DNA of 64,000 bases from Anaerolineae bacterium (lineage in GTDB: Bacteria; Chloroflexota; Anaerolineae; Anaerolineales; Anaerolineaceae). Of this stretch, positions 8,726 through 17,724 are shown in pieces. The notes below the pieces were generated by a model, which worked only from the letters and a program-made list of their open reading frames with translations, ran no database searches and was not told the DNA's origin. The stretch is from assembly GCA_013178185.1 (NCBI GenBank), contig JABLXC010000005.1:1-64000 (forward strand), written 5' to 3'. A program made the translations under genes and the position numbers. Each line of letters starts with the position of its first letter. The stretch's first letter is position 1.

Positions 8726-10858
8726 TTAGCGCTGGTTGAGCAGACGAGAGGAGTTTGCCAAAATGCCGAGGTCAGGCAGCGATTGGGCGGCGGCTGCCAG
8801 CATGGGGGGTAAAAACCCAAGCGCGGCCAGGGTCAGTCCAACCAGATTATAAAGCATTGTGAAAACGATATTGGTCTTTACGACCCGCATGGTTTTTCTG
8901 GCGATGCGAATAGTCTGCGGAATGAGGGACCAGTCATCCCGCATGAGGATGATATGAGCTGCCTCGATGGCAACGCCACTGCCAGCTGCACCGATTGCGA
9001 TCCCAACATCGGCCTGGGCCAACGCCGGGGCGTCGTTGATGCCGTCGCCAACCATGACGACAATGTGGCCTTCGGCTTGATACTGCCGGACGATATTGAT
9101 CTTGTCCTCGGGTAGCAATCCGGCGCGATAGGCAATACCTATTTCAGAAGCCAGGCTGGCGGCGCTGTTTGGATTATCTCCCGTCAACAGTTCAACCCGC
9201 CGAAAACCGGCCTGTTTCAGAGCTGTAATAGCCTGGGGGACTTCAGGGCGGAGGGCGTCCGCAGCTGCCAGGATGCCGGGCGGTTCACCTTCGATCAGGA
9301 CGAAAATGACGGTCTTGCCTTCGGCTTCTAACCGGCGCGCAGCGGCCGGCGGGTTGCAGCCCTCTGGCAGGATACGCCAGCTTCCAACCTTGACGAGACG
9401 ATTTTGCAGCGTTGCCTGGGCGCCCTGACCTGGGATGTTGCGGAAGTCTTGAACCGGCAGGTAGTTCAAGCCACGCTGGCGGGAAGCCTGACGGATGGCG
9501 CCTGCCAGTGGGTGTTCGGAAAAGCGTTCAACGCTGGCTGCGATGACGAGGGTTTCATCTTCGGAGTGCCCTGCCAGCGGCAGAATATCCGTCACGACGG
9601 GGCGGCCGGGGGTCAGCGTGCCGGTTTTATCCACCAGCAGGATGTCGGCGCGGGCGAGCATCTCCAGAAATTTGCCTCCTTTGAAGATCAGCCCCTGCCT
9701 GGCAGCTGCGCCAATGGAAGCGAGGACTGCGATGGGCGTGGCCAGGGCAAAAGAACACGAACAAGCGACCACCAGCACCGCGGCTGTGGCCAGGGGGTCA
9801 CGCCGGAAGAGGTACGTTAGAAAGGCAATGCCGATCACAACCCACAGATACCAGCCTGAGAACCGGTCGGCGAAGCGTTGCACCTCGGCGCGGTTGCTTT
9901 CTGCCTCTTCGACCAGGCGGATGACCCTACCGAAGGCGGTATCTGCCCCTGCGGCAGCGGTGCGGATGCGCAGACTACCCATTTGCACCAGGGAGGCGGC
10001 GTACACATGGCTGCCTGCCCCTGCCTCGATCGGCATGGCTTCGCCTGTGATGGCAGCCTGGTTAATGGTTGCCTGGCCGCTTTCCACCTGACCATCTACC
10101 GGGATGGTCTCGCCGGGCCGTACGATGACGATCTCACCGGGGGAAACCTGCTCGGCCGGGAGGGAGATTTCGTCTTCGCCGCGTTCGACCCTGGCGATAG
10201 GAGGCTGTATGGCGATCAGTTTTTTGACTGCCTGGCGCGCCCTGCCAGTCGTGAACCTTTCCGTCAGGTCGCCGATGCGCATAAAGAATACCACGATTAC
10301 CGCCGTCACCCACTGGCCAACCGCGATTGCGGCTAACACTCCCAGCGTCATTAAGGTATGAGAAATGACCTGTTTGCGCAGCGCGGCGCGAACAACTTTT
10401 TGAAAGACCGGGAAGCCGCCGAGGAGAACCAGCGCCAGGCCTCCATACCAGGGCAAAAAGCGGGTCACCTGTTCAAAAAAACCCAACCATTCACCGGCGA
10501 CGATGACGAGAAGAACGGCGCCGAATATCATTCCCAAAAAGGCCAGGATATCTCTTGTAAAGGTCCAGCCTTTTGTTGGAACAGCGTTGTTTTCAGTTTG
10601 TTCTGCCAGCGTGGGAACGCTGTAACCAGCCGATTCGATTGTTTTTCGAATGATTGGCAAGGTGACGAGAAGCGGGTCGGCTTGCAGGACGGCTTTTTCG
10701 GCAGCGAGATAGACCTGCACGTTTTTTACACCCGGCAGTGTAGCGAGCGCCTTCTCGACGTGCATGACGCACTCGGCGCAGTCCATGCCGCTGATGGGCA
10801 CTTCGATTGTGGATTGCGGGTCTAGGATTTTCACCGATGCCACCGATAATTCGGACAA
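8726..10858 (-). CDS. P1B-type heavy-metal translocating ATPase with CSC motif
   Basis: This 710-residue metal pump has an N-terminal HMA domain with GMDCAEC as the metal-binding CxxC, the actuator motif TGEAMP, the membrane motif VVACSCSFALATP, the phosphorylation site DKTGTLTPG, an HP dipeptide in SEHPLA, and GDGINDAPALA. The membrane motif is normally CPC, SPC or CPH; here the central proline is replaced by serine (Cys-Ser-Cys), so metal specificity cannot be taken from the common classes. The annotated start is a TTG at 10858; GTG codons at 10843 and 10834 are equally possible because the promoter at 10864-10891 leaves almost no leader for the TTG. No metalloregulator gene is adjacent. 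Confidence 0.9.
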   Translation of the reverse strand: MSELSVASVKILDPQSTIEVPISGMDCAECVMHVEKALATLPGVKNVQVYLAAEKAVLQADPLLVTLPIIRKTIESAGYSVPTLAEQTENNAVPTKGWTFTRDILAFLGMIFGAVLLVIVAGEWLGFFEQVTRFLPWYGGLALVLLGGFPVFQKVVRAALRKQVISHTLMTLGVLAAIAVGQWVTAVIVVFFMRIGDLTERFTTGRARQAVKKLIAIQPPIARVERGEDEISLPAEQVSPGEIVIVRPGETIPVDGQVESGQATINQAAITGEAMPIEAGAGSHVYAASLVQMGSLRIRTAAAGADTAFGRVIRLVEEAESNRAEVQRFADRFSGWYLWVVIGIAFLTYLFRRDPLATAAVLVVACSCSFALATPIAVLASIGAAARQGLIFKGGKFLEMLARADILLVDKTGTLTPGRPVVTDILPLAGHSEDETLVIAASVERFSEHPLAGAIRQASRQRGLNYLPVQDFRNIPGQGAQATLQNRLVKVGSWRILPEGCNPPAAARRLEAEGKTVIFVLIEGEPPGILAAADALRPEVPQAITALKQAGFRRVELLTGDNPNSAASLASEIGIAYRAGLLPEDKINIVRQYQAEGHIVVMVGDGINDAPALAQADVGIAIGAAGSGVAIEAAHIILMRDDWSLIPQTIRIARKTMRVVKTNIVFTMLYNLVGLTLAALGFLPPMLAAAAQSLPDLGILANSSRLLNQR

Positions 10859-10863
10859 AAATA

Positions 10864-10891
10864 AGTATATTTCATTTTACCACAGCAGCAA
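10864..10891 (-). promoter_or_regulatory. Candidate promoter of the P1B ATPase
   Basis: On the minus strand TTGCTG (10891-10886), 16 bases, TATACT (10869-10864). Transcription would start about 10857-10855, at or inside the first annotated codon, favouring one of the internal GTG starts. Confidence 0.45.
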
Positions 10892-10981
10892 AGCCCCGCA
10901 AGAGGCCAGCGCTGGGGTTCAGACAACAGATCGGACACTATTTCTTCCACCCCCCTTTATCCCCCTGCCAGCGGAGGAAGT

Positions 10982-10996
10982 TTAACCTAAGGTTAA
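10982..10996. promoter_or_regulatory. Palindrome, possible operator
   Basis: TTAACCT (10982-10988) and AGGTTAA (10990-10996) form a perfect inverted repeat around one base. It lies in the 238-base gap between the HD-GYP stop and the P1B ATPase start, about 90 bases upstream of the ATPase promoter. The symmetry suggests a protein-binding site but nothing identifies the regulator. Confidence 0.35.
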
Positions 10997-11096
10997 GTTT
11001 GGCTGTTCCGAAGCCCAACTATAGCCCCTTTTTAGCAGGGAAGAAGGCCAGGGTGGGTTGCCTGACCCCTGCCCAGGTATCAGGCTGGCGGAGCGG

Positions 11097-14000
11097 TCAG
11101 CGGGAGCTGTCTCGTTCCAGCAATTCGAGAAAAGCTTCGACCACTTTGGCGTCAAATAGTTTACCAGAGTTGGCGCTGATGTAATCGCGAGCTTTGTCCT
11201 CGGACCATGCCGTGCGGTACGGGCGGTTGAAGGAGAGGGCGTCCCAGACATCAACAACGGAAAATATCCTGGCAGCCAGGGGGATCTCTTCGCCTTTCAG
11301 GCCGCGGGGATAGCCGCTGCCATCCCAGCGCTCGTGATGGCAGTAGGGGATATCCAGGGATTCTTGCAGAAAAGCAATCGGGCGGAGCAGTTCATAAGCC
11401 ACCAGGGGATGCCGGCGCATGATTTCCCACTCTTTTTTAGTGAGTTTGCCGGGTTTGCGCAGAATGCTATCCGGTACAGCCATCTTGCCGATGTCGTGGA
11501 GGAGAGCGCCGCGCTGGATGTGCACCAGTCGGTCATCCGGCATCCCCATGGAAATTGCCAGGCGAAGGGTCATTTCTGTTACTCGCTGGGTGTGGCCTTC
11601 GGTTTCTTCGTCGCGCAGATCGAGCGCCCGTACCCAGCCCTCCAGGGTGCGACTGTAAGCCAGCCGCAGTTCAAGGTTGGATTGCTGCAATCGGCTGTAC
11701 AACTCTGAATTGTCGATCATGATAGCTGCCTGACCCGCAAGGTTTTCAAGGAATTCAAGCCATTCGGCGGTGGGGGTGAGCGGTGCGCGGGTAAAGAGTT
11801 CGAGCACGCCTTTCACCTCTCCTTTGATCATGAGAGGCGCAGCGCAATAGGAGACAAAATCTTCCTGCAGGCGCATCTCTTTGCGGGTAAATTTGTCGGC
11901 GGCATTTCGAAGGTCCGGGATGAAAAGGATATTCCTCTCCAAAACGGCGCGGCCAGTCAATCCCTCACCGATCGAGAGGTAGGTTTTCTTAACAAGTTCG
12001 GTGCGGAAACCGCGGCCGTCGCCGAATTCGATGTACTGGGTGCGCGGATTGATGAGGAGGATGGCGGCTGAATCTACGTTAAGCTGAGTGACGACCTGGT
12101 CGAGCAGGACATGCAAGCCGATTTTAAGATCGAGATTGCTGGCAATAGTGCGGTCGATCAGGCGCAGGGCGCTGATGTGGTCAAGGCGACGCTGGAGTTG
12201 CCCGTACAGTGATGAACGGTGCATGGCGGCGGCGGTGATCTCGCTGATAATTTTCGTGATGCGCAGCGATTCCTCGCTGATAGGATGCGACTGGCCGATC
12301 CAGATGGCGCCCAATACCTGGTCGCGGGTAGCAAGCGGCATACAGGCGACTGACTTTGGGTAAACTCCCTGGATATCTACCAGGTTCTGGTCTGGTTTTT
12401 GAATGGTATCGTTGTTCAGATAGACCTCGCCGCTCTGGATCACTTGAGAGACAACGCCTTCCCCAGAGGGGATGAACAGACCGGTCAATTTTTCCCAAAG
12501 GCCTTCGGCAAACTCGACCCGGTTTTCATCGGAAATTGGATTGTTGAGGATGATGGCAACGCCTTCCAGGTTGAGCAAGGACATCAACTGGGCGCTGATG
12601 ACAGGCAACATCTCCGCGGGAGAAGACAAAGGGCGGAGCGCTTTGTTAACGCTAATGATGGCTTCCATTTCGCGCTGACGCTGTTTGCTGGCGGTGATCT
12701 CTCGTGTGATGCCGCCGATCAAGCTTCCATTTTTTATTTGGATTGGGAACATCGTGATCTGGGTGGATTTGTGTTCGCCGGACGGTGTTCGGATGTCTAC
12801 GTCGTTTGGGATGTAAAACCAGGGCGATGTTCCGGTTCTTATGGCCTCTAAAATGCTTGTATTGGCTAGATCTCCTTGAATGAATGGGATCGAGCCGCTA
12901 GGAGCGAGCCTCTGAAAGACCTCACCAATGGGTTGATCAATGGCTTCTTCTGCTTTGACGCCAGTGATGAGTTCCTGGCCGCGGTTCCATTCGGCCACGC
13001 ACCCGTGATCGTTGATCAGGAATATCCCCTCGGAGGCCTGTTCGATGAAACTGCGAAATTTTTGCTCGCTTTCCTGGAGGGATTGTTCGGCCATGCGGCG
13101 CTGGATGGCTCCTGCGGCAATATTCGTGTAGGTCTGGACCATTTCAGGATTGCGAAGGGGATTTTCTTTTGAGAACATCAACACAATGTTGCCAAAGAGC
13201 TGGCCGTTGTACGTCAGCCCAATGGTGTAGACATCGCCCAGATTGAGCATCTCCGCGATGATTTGGAACCAGCCGGTTTTATCGGCGATGTGGTCAACGA
13301 ATTGTTCATCCAGGACCTTCAGCGTTCCCTGACTGAGCGCCGCATACGCTGTTTTGTCGATTTCACAGGTTGTGTCAATGATAGGTTTCCGGTTGAGACG
13401 CCTCAATTTTGTGGATATGGCCTTTTCGCAGGCCAGGGAACGCACCGCCAGCCGCTGGCTATCGGGAAGGTAGGTGTTGACCATGGCTACAACGCAGCCT
13501 GTCAGGCGGCGCAGGTGATTGCCGATGAGGGCATAGAGGTCTTTTTCTGCTGAGATGGTGACAAAATCCGCTGCAAATTCAGACAGCATTTCCAGATCTT
13601 GGGCCTGCTGTTTTTCTCTGCGTATCACATGCTGGCGTTCTGTGATGTTTTTGCAAAGGATCACAATCCCCCGGGCAGAGGGGTAAATCCCCATCTCAAA
13701 AACGTATTGCGAACCGCCCAGGTAGTAGTCGGCGGTGATTTGCTGCGGCTTCTGGCTCTCTAAAGCCAGGCGTATACTGCGCAGCCCTGTCTCTTCGGCG
13801 ATCACCGGTAAAACTTGTTGGAGCGGTTTACCGAGCGCATTTTTGGCGGCGATACCTGTGTATAGGCAGGCTGCCCGGTTCCAGTAAGTGATTTCCAGTT
13901 TTTCGTTGAGAGCGAAGAACATTTCATCAATACTGTCGGAAAGCTCTTTGAACCTGGCCTGGCTGGAACGGAGCGCTTCTTGAGTTTGTTTGATTTCTTC

Positions 14001-14837
14001 GATGTCCTGGATACTAAGGAGACTGTGTTCGACGCCCCCCAGGGTGAGGACGATGGCGGAAAGAAGGCAGGCGATGGTCTGACCGCCAGCCAGACGGATG
14101 CCTACCTCGAGGTTGCGAAAGGATCTGGACTGCTTGAGTTTTTGCAGACAATGGGCAAGATCGCGCGGGTCGGAAAACAGGTTCATTTCATCCAGGGTCT
14201 TTCCGACCGGTTCTTTTAACTTGTAACCGGTGATCCTGGCAAAGCTCTGGTTTACCTCGATGATCCGGCCGTCTTCGAGCCTGCTGATAATGAAGCCATG
14301 CGGGCTGAATTGGAAGGCCTGACGGAAGCGTTCTTCCGATTCCTGACGGGCAATTTCAGCCTGCTTTTGATCGGTGATCTCAACGGTTGTCATAAAGACG
14401 CCGATGGATTTCTCACTTGACTTACGCGCCGGGCGAAAATGGTATCTCAGCCAGCGCTGCCGGCTATCTGGCGCAAACAGGGGAAAATCAGCGGAGCCGG
14501 TTTTCCCCGCCAAAGCGGCATTCAGCAAGCGGGAAAATTGCTCTGCATGCTCTGCGGGGATAACCTCCGTGATGAATTTGCCCGGAGTGAGTGTTTTTCC
14601 GTAGAGGGTTTTTGAAGCGACGCTTGCCAGCGAACTGGCAGCCACAATCTTGCCTTCCGGATCGAGGAGGACCAGGTTTTGGGTATCGTTATCGGACAGA
14701 AAACGGTAGAGGTTTTGCATGTCCGAAGGCGAGTTTTGCTGAAGAAATTCGATTTCTTTGCGCAGGCGGTCGTTTTCAAGCTGGACTTTTGCCAGTTGGT
14801 TTTCCAGCGCTTCGAGCGAGATTTTGTCCAGGCACAT
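11097..14837 (-). CDS. Multi-PAS/GAF sensor with HD-GYP output domain
   Basis: The 1246-residue protein starts with a coiled coil (about 5-35). Then come PAS domains near 40-160, 165-285 and 290-405, a GAF-like domain near 420-580, a further PAS near 590-715 (ending with a PAC-like ITREI), and two GAF domains near 730-880 and 890-1050. The C-terminal HD-GYP shows HDIGK, HH.., HHERWDGSGYP and DVWDAL. HD-GYP enzymes hydrolyse c-di-GMP. No transmembrane segment is visible, so it is probably a soluble sensor. Its output molecule matches the ligand of the riboswitch at 8450-8535, 2.6 kb away, which makes a local regulatory link attractive but unproven. Signals sensed by the PAS and GAF domains are unknown. 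Confidence 0.93.
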   Translation of the reverse strand: MCLDKISLEALENQLAKVQLENDRLRKEIEFLQQNSPSDMQNLYRFLSDNDTQNLVLLDPEGKIVAASSLASVASKTLYGKTLTPGKFITEVIPAEHAEQFSRLLNAALAGKTGSADFPLFAPDSRQRWLRYHFRPARKSSEKSIGVFMTTVEITDQKQAEIARQESEERFRQAFQFSPHGFIISRLEDGRIIEVNQSFARITGYKLKEPVGKTLDEMNLFSDPRDLAHCLQKLKQSRSFRNLEVGIRLAGGQTIACLLSAIVLTLGGVEHSLLSIQDIEEIKQTQEALRSSQARFKELSDSIDEMFFALNEKLEITYWNRAACLYTGIAAKNALGKPLQQVLPVIAEETGLRSIRLALESQKPQQITADYYLGGSQYVFEMGIYPSARGIVILCKNITERQHVIRREKQQAQDLEMLSEFAADFVTISAEKDLYALIGNHLRRLTGCVVAMVNTYLPDSQRLAVRSLACEKAISTKLRRLNRKPIIDTTCEIDKTAYAALSQGTLKVLDEQFVDHIADKTGWFQIIAEMLNLGDVYTIGLTYNGQLFGNIVLMFSKENPLRNPEMVQTYTNIAAGAIQRRMAEQSLQESEQKFRSFIEQASEGIFLINDHGCVAEWNRGQELITGVKAEEAIDQPIGEVFQRLAPSGSIPFIQGDLANTSILEAIRTGTSPWFYIPNDVDIRTPSGEHKSTQITMFPIQIKNGSLIGGITREITASKQRQREMEAIISVNKALRPLSSPAEMLPVISAQLMSLLNLEGVAIILNNPISDENRVEFAEGLWEKLTGLFIPSGEGVVSQVIQSGEVYLNNDTIQKPDQNLVDIQGVYPKSVACMPLATRDQVLGAIWIGQSHPISEESLRITKIISEITAAAMHRSSLYGQLQRRLDHISALRLIDRTIASNLDLKIGLHVLLDQVVTQLNVDSAAILLINPRTQYIEFGDGRGFRTELVKKTYLSIGEGLTGRAVLERNILFIPDLRNAADKFTRKEMRLQEDFVSYCAAPLMIKGEVKGVLELFTRAPLTPTAEWLEFLENLAGQAAIMIDNSELYSRLQQSNLELRLAYSRTLEGWVRALDLRDEETEGHTQRVTEMTLRLAISMGMPDDRLVHIQRGALLHDIGKMAVPDSILRKPGKLTKKEWEIMRRHPLVAYELLRPIAFLQESLDIPYCHHERWDGSGYPRGLKGEEIPLAARIFSVVDVWDALSFNRPYRTAWSEDKARDYISANSGKLFDAKVVEAFLELLERDSSR

Positions 14838-15114
14838 AGACTTATACCCGTAGGCTTGCTGTTTCGTTCAGAGAGGAGGAAGAAAGAACAAAGGAGGGGG
14901 ACGCTAACCAGCAGCCTGCTTATGAAGCCAGGCAAGCCTTTGCGCCAATCCAGGATGATCTGGTAATTGTTATTGTCCCGCGATATCTTTGTCTTTACCC
15001 ACACCATACCGCTTTTTTAATATTACATGTTTTTTTGCAGCGCAACATTGCATTTGACTTATTAAATATCCTCAAATTCCCATTCCTGATATTTCATAGC
15101 AATTTGTATGCCAG
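14838..15114. other. Divergent spacer, no gene seen
   Basis: This AT-rich 277-base gap lies between the divergent HD-GYP and RNase HI genes. I see no RNA gene or convincing small ORF in it. Confidence 0.4.
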
Positions 15115-15144
15115 TTGAGCGGATTTGAAATAAGTCGTTATAAT
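15115..15144 (+). promoter_or_regulatory. Promoter of the RNase HI gene
   Basis: TTGAGC (15115-15120), 18 bases, perfect TATAAT (15139-15144). A start near 15151 is implied, which excludes the TTG at 15115 as an initiation codon. Confidence 0.55.
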
Positions 15145-15165
15145 GTAGCCGGGAAAGGGATAGCA

Positions 15166-15909
15166 TTGAAAAGCGAGAAGAGTTTGTACATTGTTGTGCG
15201 CGGCGCCCGACCAGGAGTCTATACCCGCTGGGCCGGAGAGGGCGGCGCGGAAGAGCAGGTTATGGGCTTTCCCGGCGCGCTGTATAAAGGTTTCCGCAAC
15301 CAGACGGAGGCCGCTCGCTGGTTGCGAGAGTTGAAGCTCCGCCGCGAGGAGCTGCCACGCCAGGCGGCGCAACTGCTGGAAGCGGACGCCGGGGATGCAG
15401 AGATCGAAGCGCGCATCCAGGCGGCGCACGAGCAGGGGAAGGTAGTCTTGTTCACCGATGGGGCTTGCGCCAGGAACCCCGGCCCTGGTGGATATGGCGC
15501 TGTGCTTCTTTTCGGGAACCGGCGGAAGGAGGTTTCGGGCGGGTACCGGCGCACGACGAACAACCGCATGGAATTGACAGCATGCATTATGGGATTGAAA
15601 CAGTTAAAACGCCCTTCGCATGTGGTTGTTTTCAGCGATTCGCGCTACCTGGTGGAAGGGATGAGCGGCGCGAAGGCGGCCAGATGGCAGGCAGCCGGAT
15701 GGCGACGGGGCAGTAATCAAACGGTGGAGAACGCCGACTTGTGGGAGGAGTTACTGCGGCTGTGCGCGGCGCACCAGGTTGAGTTCTTCTGGGTGAAGGG
15801 ACATGCGGAATACCGGGAAAATATGCGCTGTGACGAGATGGCGACGCGGGCTGCGCGGGATGCGGCAACGAGAGTGGATGTTGGCTTTGAAGAAAAAGAG
15901 GCGGCCTAG
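15166..15909 (+). CDS. rnhA: Ribonuclease HI with N-terminal hybrid-binding domain
   Basis: This enzyme degrades RNA in RNA:DNA hybrids. Residues 1-50 form a caulimovirus-viroplasmin/RNase H1 binding domain (LYIVVRGARPGVYTRW..GFRNQTEA). The catalytic domain has the DEDD set: Asp in FTDGACARNPG, Glu in NNRMELTA, Asp in FSDSRYL, and Asp in RCDEMA after the His of VKGHAEY. The start is taken as TTG at 15166, preceded by GGGAAAGGG and located after the promoter; the viroplasmin fold begins at once after it. The stop overlaps that of the convergent MntP gene by three bases. Confidence 0.9.
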   Translation: MKSEKSLYIVVRGARPGVYTRWAGEGGAEEQVMGFPGALYKGFRNQTEAARWLRELKLRREELPRQAAQLLEADAGDAEIEARIQAAHEQGKVVLFTDGACARNPGPGGYGAVLLFGNRRKEVSGGYRRTTNNRMELTACIMGLKQLKRPSHVVVFSDSRYLVEGMSGAKAARWQAAGWRRGSNQTVENADLWEELLRLCAAHQVEFFWVKGHAEYRENMRCDEMATRAARDAATRVDVGFEEKEAA

Positions 15910-16463
15910 AACAAGTGGGTCAACAGGATTCGGAGGCCAATGCCGTTGAGCAGGATACCGCCGAGGACCTCCATGCGTTTGCCGAATTTATGGCCCAACT
16001 GGTTGCCTGCCATTAGCCCCAGCAGGGAGAGGCCGAAGGTGATCACGCCGATGATGATGGCGGGGGTCAAAATAGGAGAGCCGATCATGGCCATGCTGAG
16101 ACCGACCGCCAGGGCGTCAATGCTGGTAGCTATGCACAGGACGACCATCAGGCGGCCGCCGCAGGGATTTTGAGCGTATGAAGTAAGGTGGGGATTGATC
16201 CCGGAACGGATCATGTTTACCCCGACATAAGCGAGCAAGGCAAAAGCCAGCCAGTGATCGAAGTTTTGAATCAGATTAGCAATCGTGGAGCCGGCCAGCC
16301 AGCCTAAGATCGCCATCCCCATCTGAAAAATGCCAAAGTGGAACGCCAGGCGAATGCGGGGGCGTCTTTCGTTGGAGTGTTCCGTCGTTCCAACCCCCAT
16401 CGAGACGGCGAAGGCATCCATTGACAACCCTATTGCGATCACGATCGAAGAGATGATTTCCAT
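15906..16463 (-). CDS. mntP: MntP-like manganese efflux pump
   Basis: The product has 185 residues and about six hydrophobic segments. Two repeats carry the family motif GLSMDAFAVSMGVG near the N-terminus and ATSIDALAVGLSM in the second half; the Asp residues belong to the ion path. The family exports Mn(II). The start is ATG at 16463, eight bases after AGGAT; a TTG 15 bases upstream is less likely. The upstream leader is a yybP-ykoY manganese riboswitch with terminator, which strongly supports the substrate. The gene is convergent with RNase HI and their stop codons overlap. Confidence 0.92.
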   Translation of the reverse strand: MEIISSIVIAIGLSMDAFAVSMGVGTTEHSNERRPRIRLAFHFGIFQMGMAILGWLAGSTIANLIQNFDHWLAFALLAYVGVNMIRSGINPHLTSYAQNPCGGRLMVVLCIATSIDALAVGLSMAMIGSPILTPAIIIGVITFGLSLLGLMAGNQLGHKFGKRMEVLGGILLNGIGLRILLTHLF

Positions 16464-16490
16464 GAATAATCCTGCCAACCTGTCTTTCCA

Positions 16491-16524
16491 AAATAAAAAA
16501 GACCACCAGTCTTACCAGGTGGTC
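16491..16524 (-). terminator. Expression-platform terminator of the Mn riboswitch
   Basis: GACCACC (16501-16507) pairs with GGTGGTC (16518-16524), followed on the minus strand by TTTTTTATTT (16500-16491). It ends 28 bases before the mntP start. One arm overlaps the 3' strand of the aptamer, so the two structures should compete. Confidence 0.8.
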
Positions 16525-16615
16525 TTGCTATCACAAGTGTGCGGGGCTGCCGGGATGGTTCCGTGATTGTCGACAGCCGCCCCTGCGGTGAGCAGGCAGC
16601 TACTCCCCAACCAGG
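16517..16615 (-). promoter_or_regulatory. yybP-ykoY manganese riboswitch
   Basis: On the minus strand the leader carries the conserved GGGGAGTAGC (16608-16599), a following variable hairpin with GGGCGGCTGTCGAC, and a closing strand running into CAAGACCACC, which is also the first arm of the terminator. This is the layout of yybP-ykoY Mn(II) sensors, which usually turn exporter genes on when Mn is high. The downstream gene is mntP, a classic target. Confidence 0.88.
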
Positions 16616-16663
16616 ATTGATGTTATCCGCCTTTCTTCCATCCGTCAAGAGAGAATCATCCTG

Positions 16664-16691
16664 TTTATAAGATGACAAAATCAATGATCAA
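16664..16691 (-). promoter_or_regulatory. Promoter of the mntP leader
   Basis: On the minus strand TTGATC (16691-16686), 16 bases, TATAAA (16669-16664), about 45 bases ahead of the riboswitch core. Confidence 0.45.
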
Positions 16692-16796
16692 TGCCTGAAA
16701 ATGTTCTGAGGGTACAATTGGTAGGAGCGTTGTTCCTCTTTAGGGTGGCCGGGCGGCGGGTCGCTCTGAGGCGCTTATTCTGAAGGTAAAAAGGAT

Positions 16797-17432
16797 GTGT
16801 TTTCAGTGGATGCAACTGTATTCCTGCGAGGGATGATTTTAGGGTTTTCGATTGCTGCGCCGGTGGGACCGATCGGTGTGCTCTGCATTCGCCGCACGCT
16901 TTCTTTTGGGAGGTTGGCCGGGTTTGTCTCAGGGATGGGGGCAGCCTCTGCGGACGCGGTGTATGGCAGCATTGCCGCTTTTGGGTTGACCTCGGCGGTG
17001 CGGCTGCTAGCTGGACAACAGGGTTGGATGCGGCTGGCAGGTGGCTTGTTTTTGGTTTACCTGGGTTTGCGCACCTTCTTTGCCAGGCCCGAAGCGACGG
17101 GGGCAGGCGGGGATGGAAGCCGGCAGGAGCTGGTGGGCTTTTATGCTTCGACGCTGTTCCTGACGCTCACGAACCCGATGACAATCCTCTCGTTTGCGGC
17201 GATCTTTGCCGGTCTGGGGCTTGGGAGCGGTTCAGGCGGTTACGGTGCGCCGGCGCTGATGGTGCTGGGGGTGTTCTGCGGTTCTGCCTTGTGGTGGCTT
17301 CTCCTGAGCGGCGGGACGGGGTTGCTGCGGCGTTTTTTGAAAGGGGGCGGGCTGACCTGGATCAACCGGCTTTCGGGGGCGGTCATCCTGGCGTTTGGGG
17401 CGACCGCGCTGACGGCGTATTTTTGGGGTTGA
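16797..17432 (+). CDS. LysE/RhtB-family exporter
   Basis: The 211-residue membrane protein has about six hydrophobic segments. The N-terminal GFSIAAPVGPIGVLCIRRTL is the LysE/RhtB signature, and LTNPMTILSFAAIF is the matching motif in the second half. The family exports amino acids or related small molecules; the substrate is unknown. The start is a GTG at 16797 with AAGGA close by; a second in-frame GTG at 16806 has better spacing and may be the true start. It stands alone. Confidence 0.85.
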   Translation: MFSVDATVFLRGMILGFSIAAPVGPIGVLCIRRTLSFGRLAGFVSGMGAASADAVYGSIAAFGLTSAVRLLAGQQGWMRLAGGLFLVYLGLRTFFARPEATGAGGDGSRQELVGFYASTLFLTLTNPMTILSFAAIFAGLGLGSGSGGYGAPALMVLGVFCGSALWWLLLSGGTGLLRRFLKGGGLTWINRLSGAVILAFGATALTAYFWG

Positions 17433-17724
17433 TTTTAATCCGGCCTGGACGAAGCGCTGGTAACGACCAGCGGTCTTGAAGGTGCGATTTTCACCGAGTA
17501 TCTGGCTTGGAGTGATAACTTTTTAAATTCATAATTCATGCAAACCTACTCATTTGGTGGCAGATTCGATCTGGTATTGTCTCTTAAATCCCAAATGCCC
17601 CGCAAGATGGATTATTTCAAATCGGATGGTGCATTGAACTGGTTCATGGCATTGTTTTTTCTCCACATCGATCTTTAATTCTTTAGCTGACAATTCAAAA
17701 CACCAAGCGGAGTATAATTGAATT
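17433..17724. other. Spacer before the restriction-modification pair
   Basis: This 292-base gap marks a change from GC-rich to AT-rich sequence. A 91-codon minus-strand frame spans 17550-17825 but overlaps the methyltransferase start and matches nothing I know. TATAAT at 17713-17718 is the likely -10 of the methyltransferase. Confidence 0.35.

Noticed and set aside
11097-15007. Many overlapping plus-strand frames across the HD-GYP gene
   Set aside because: They are antisense shadows of a protein with continuous PAS, GAF and HD-GYP domains.
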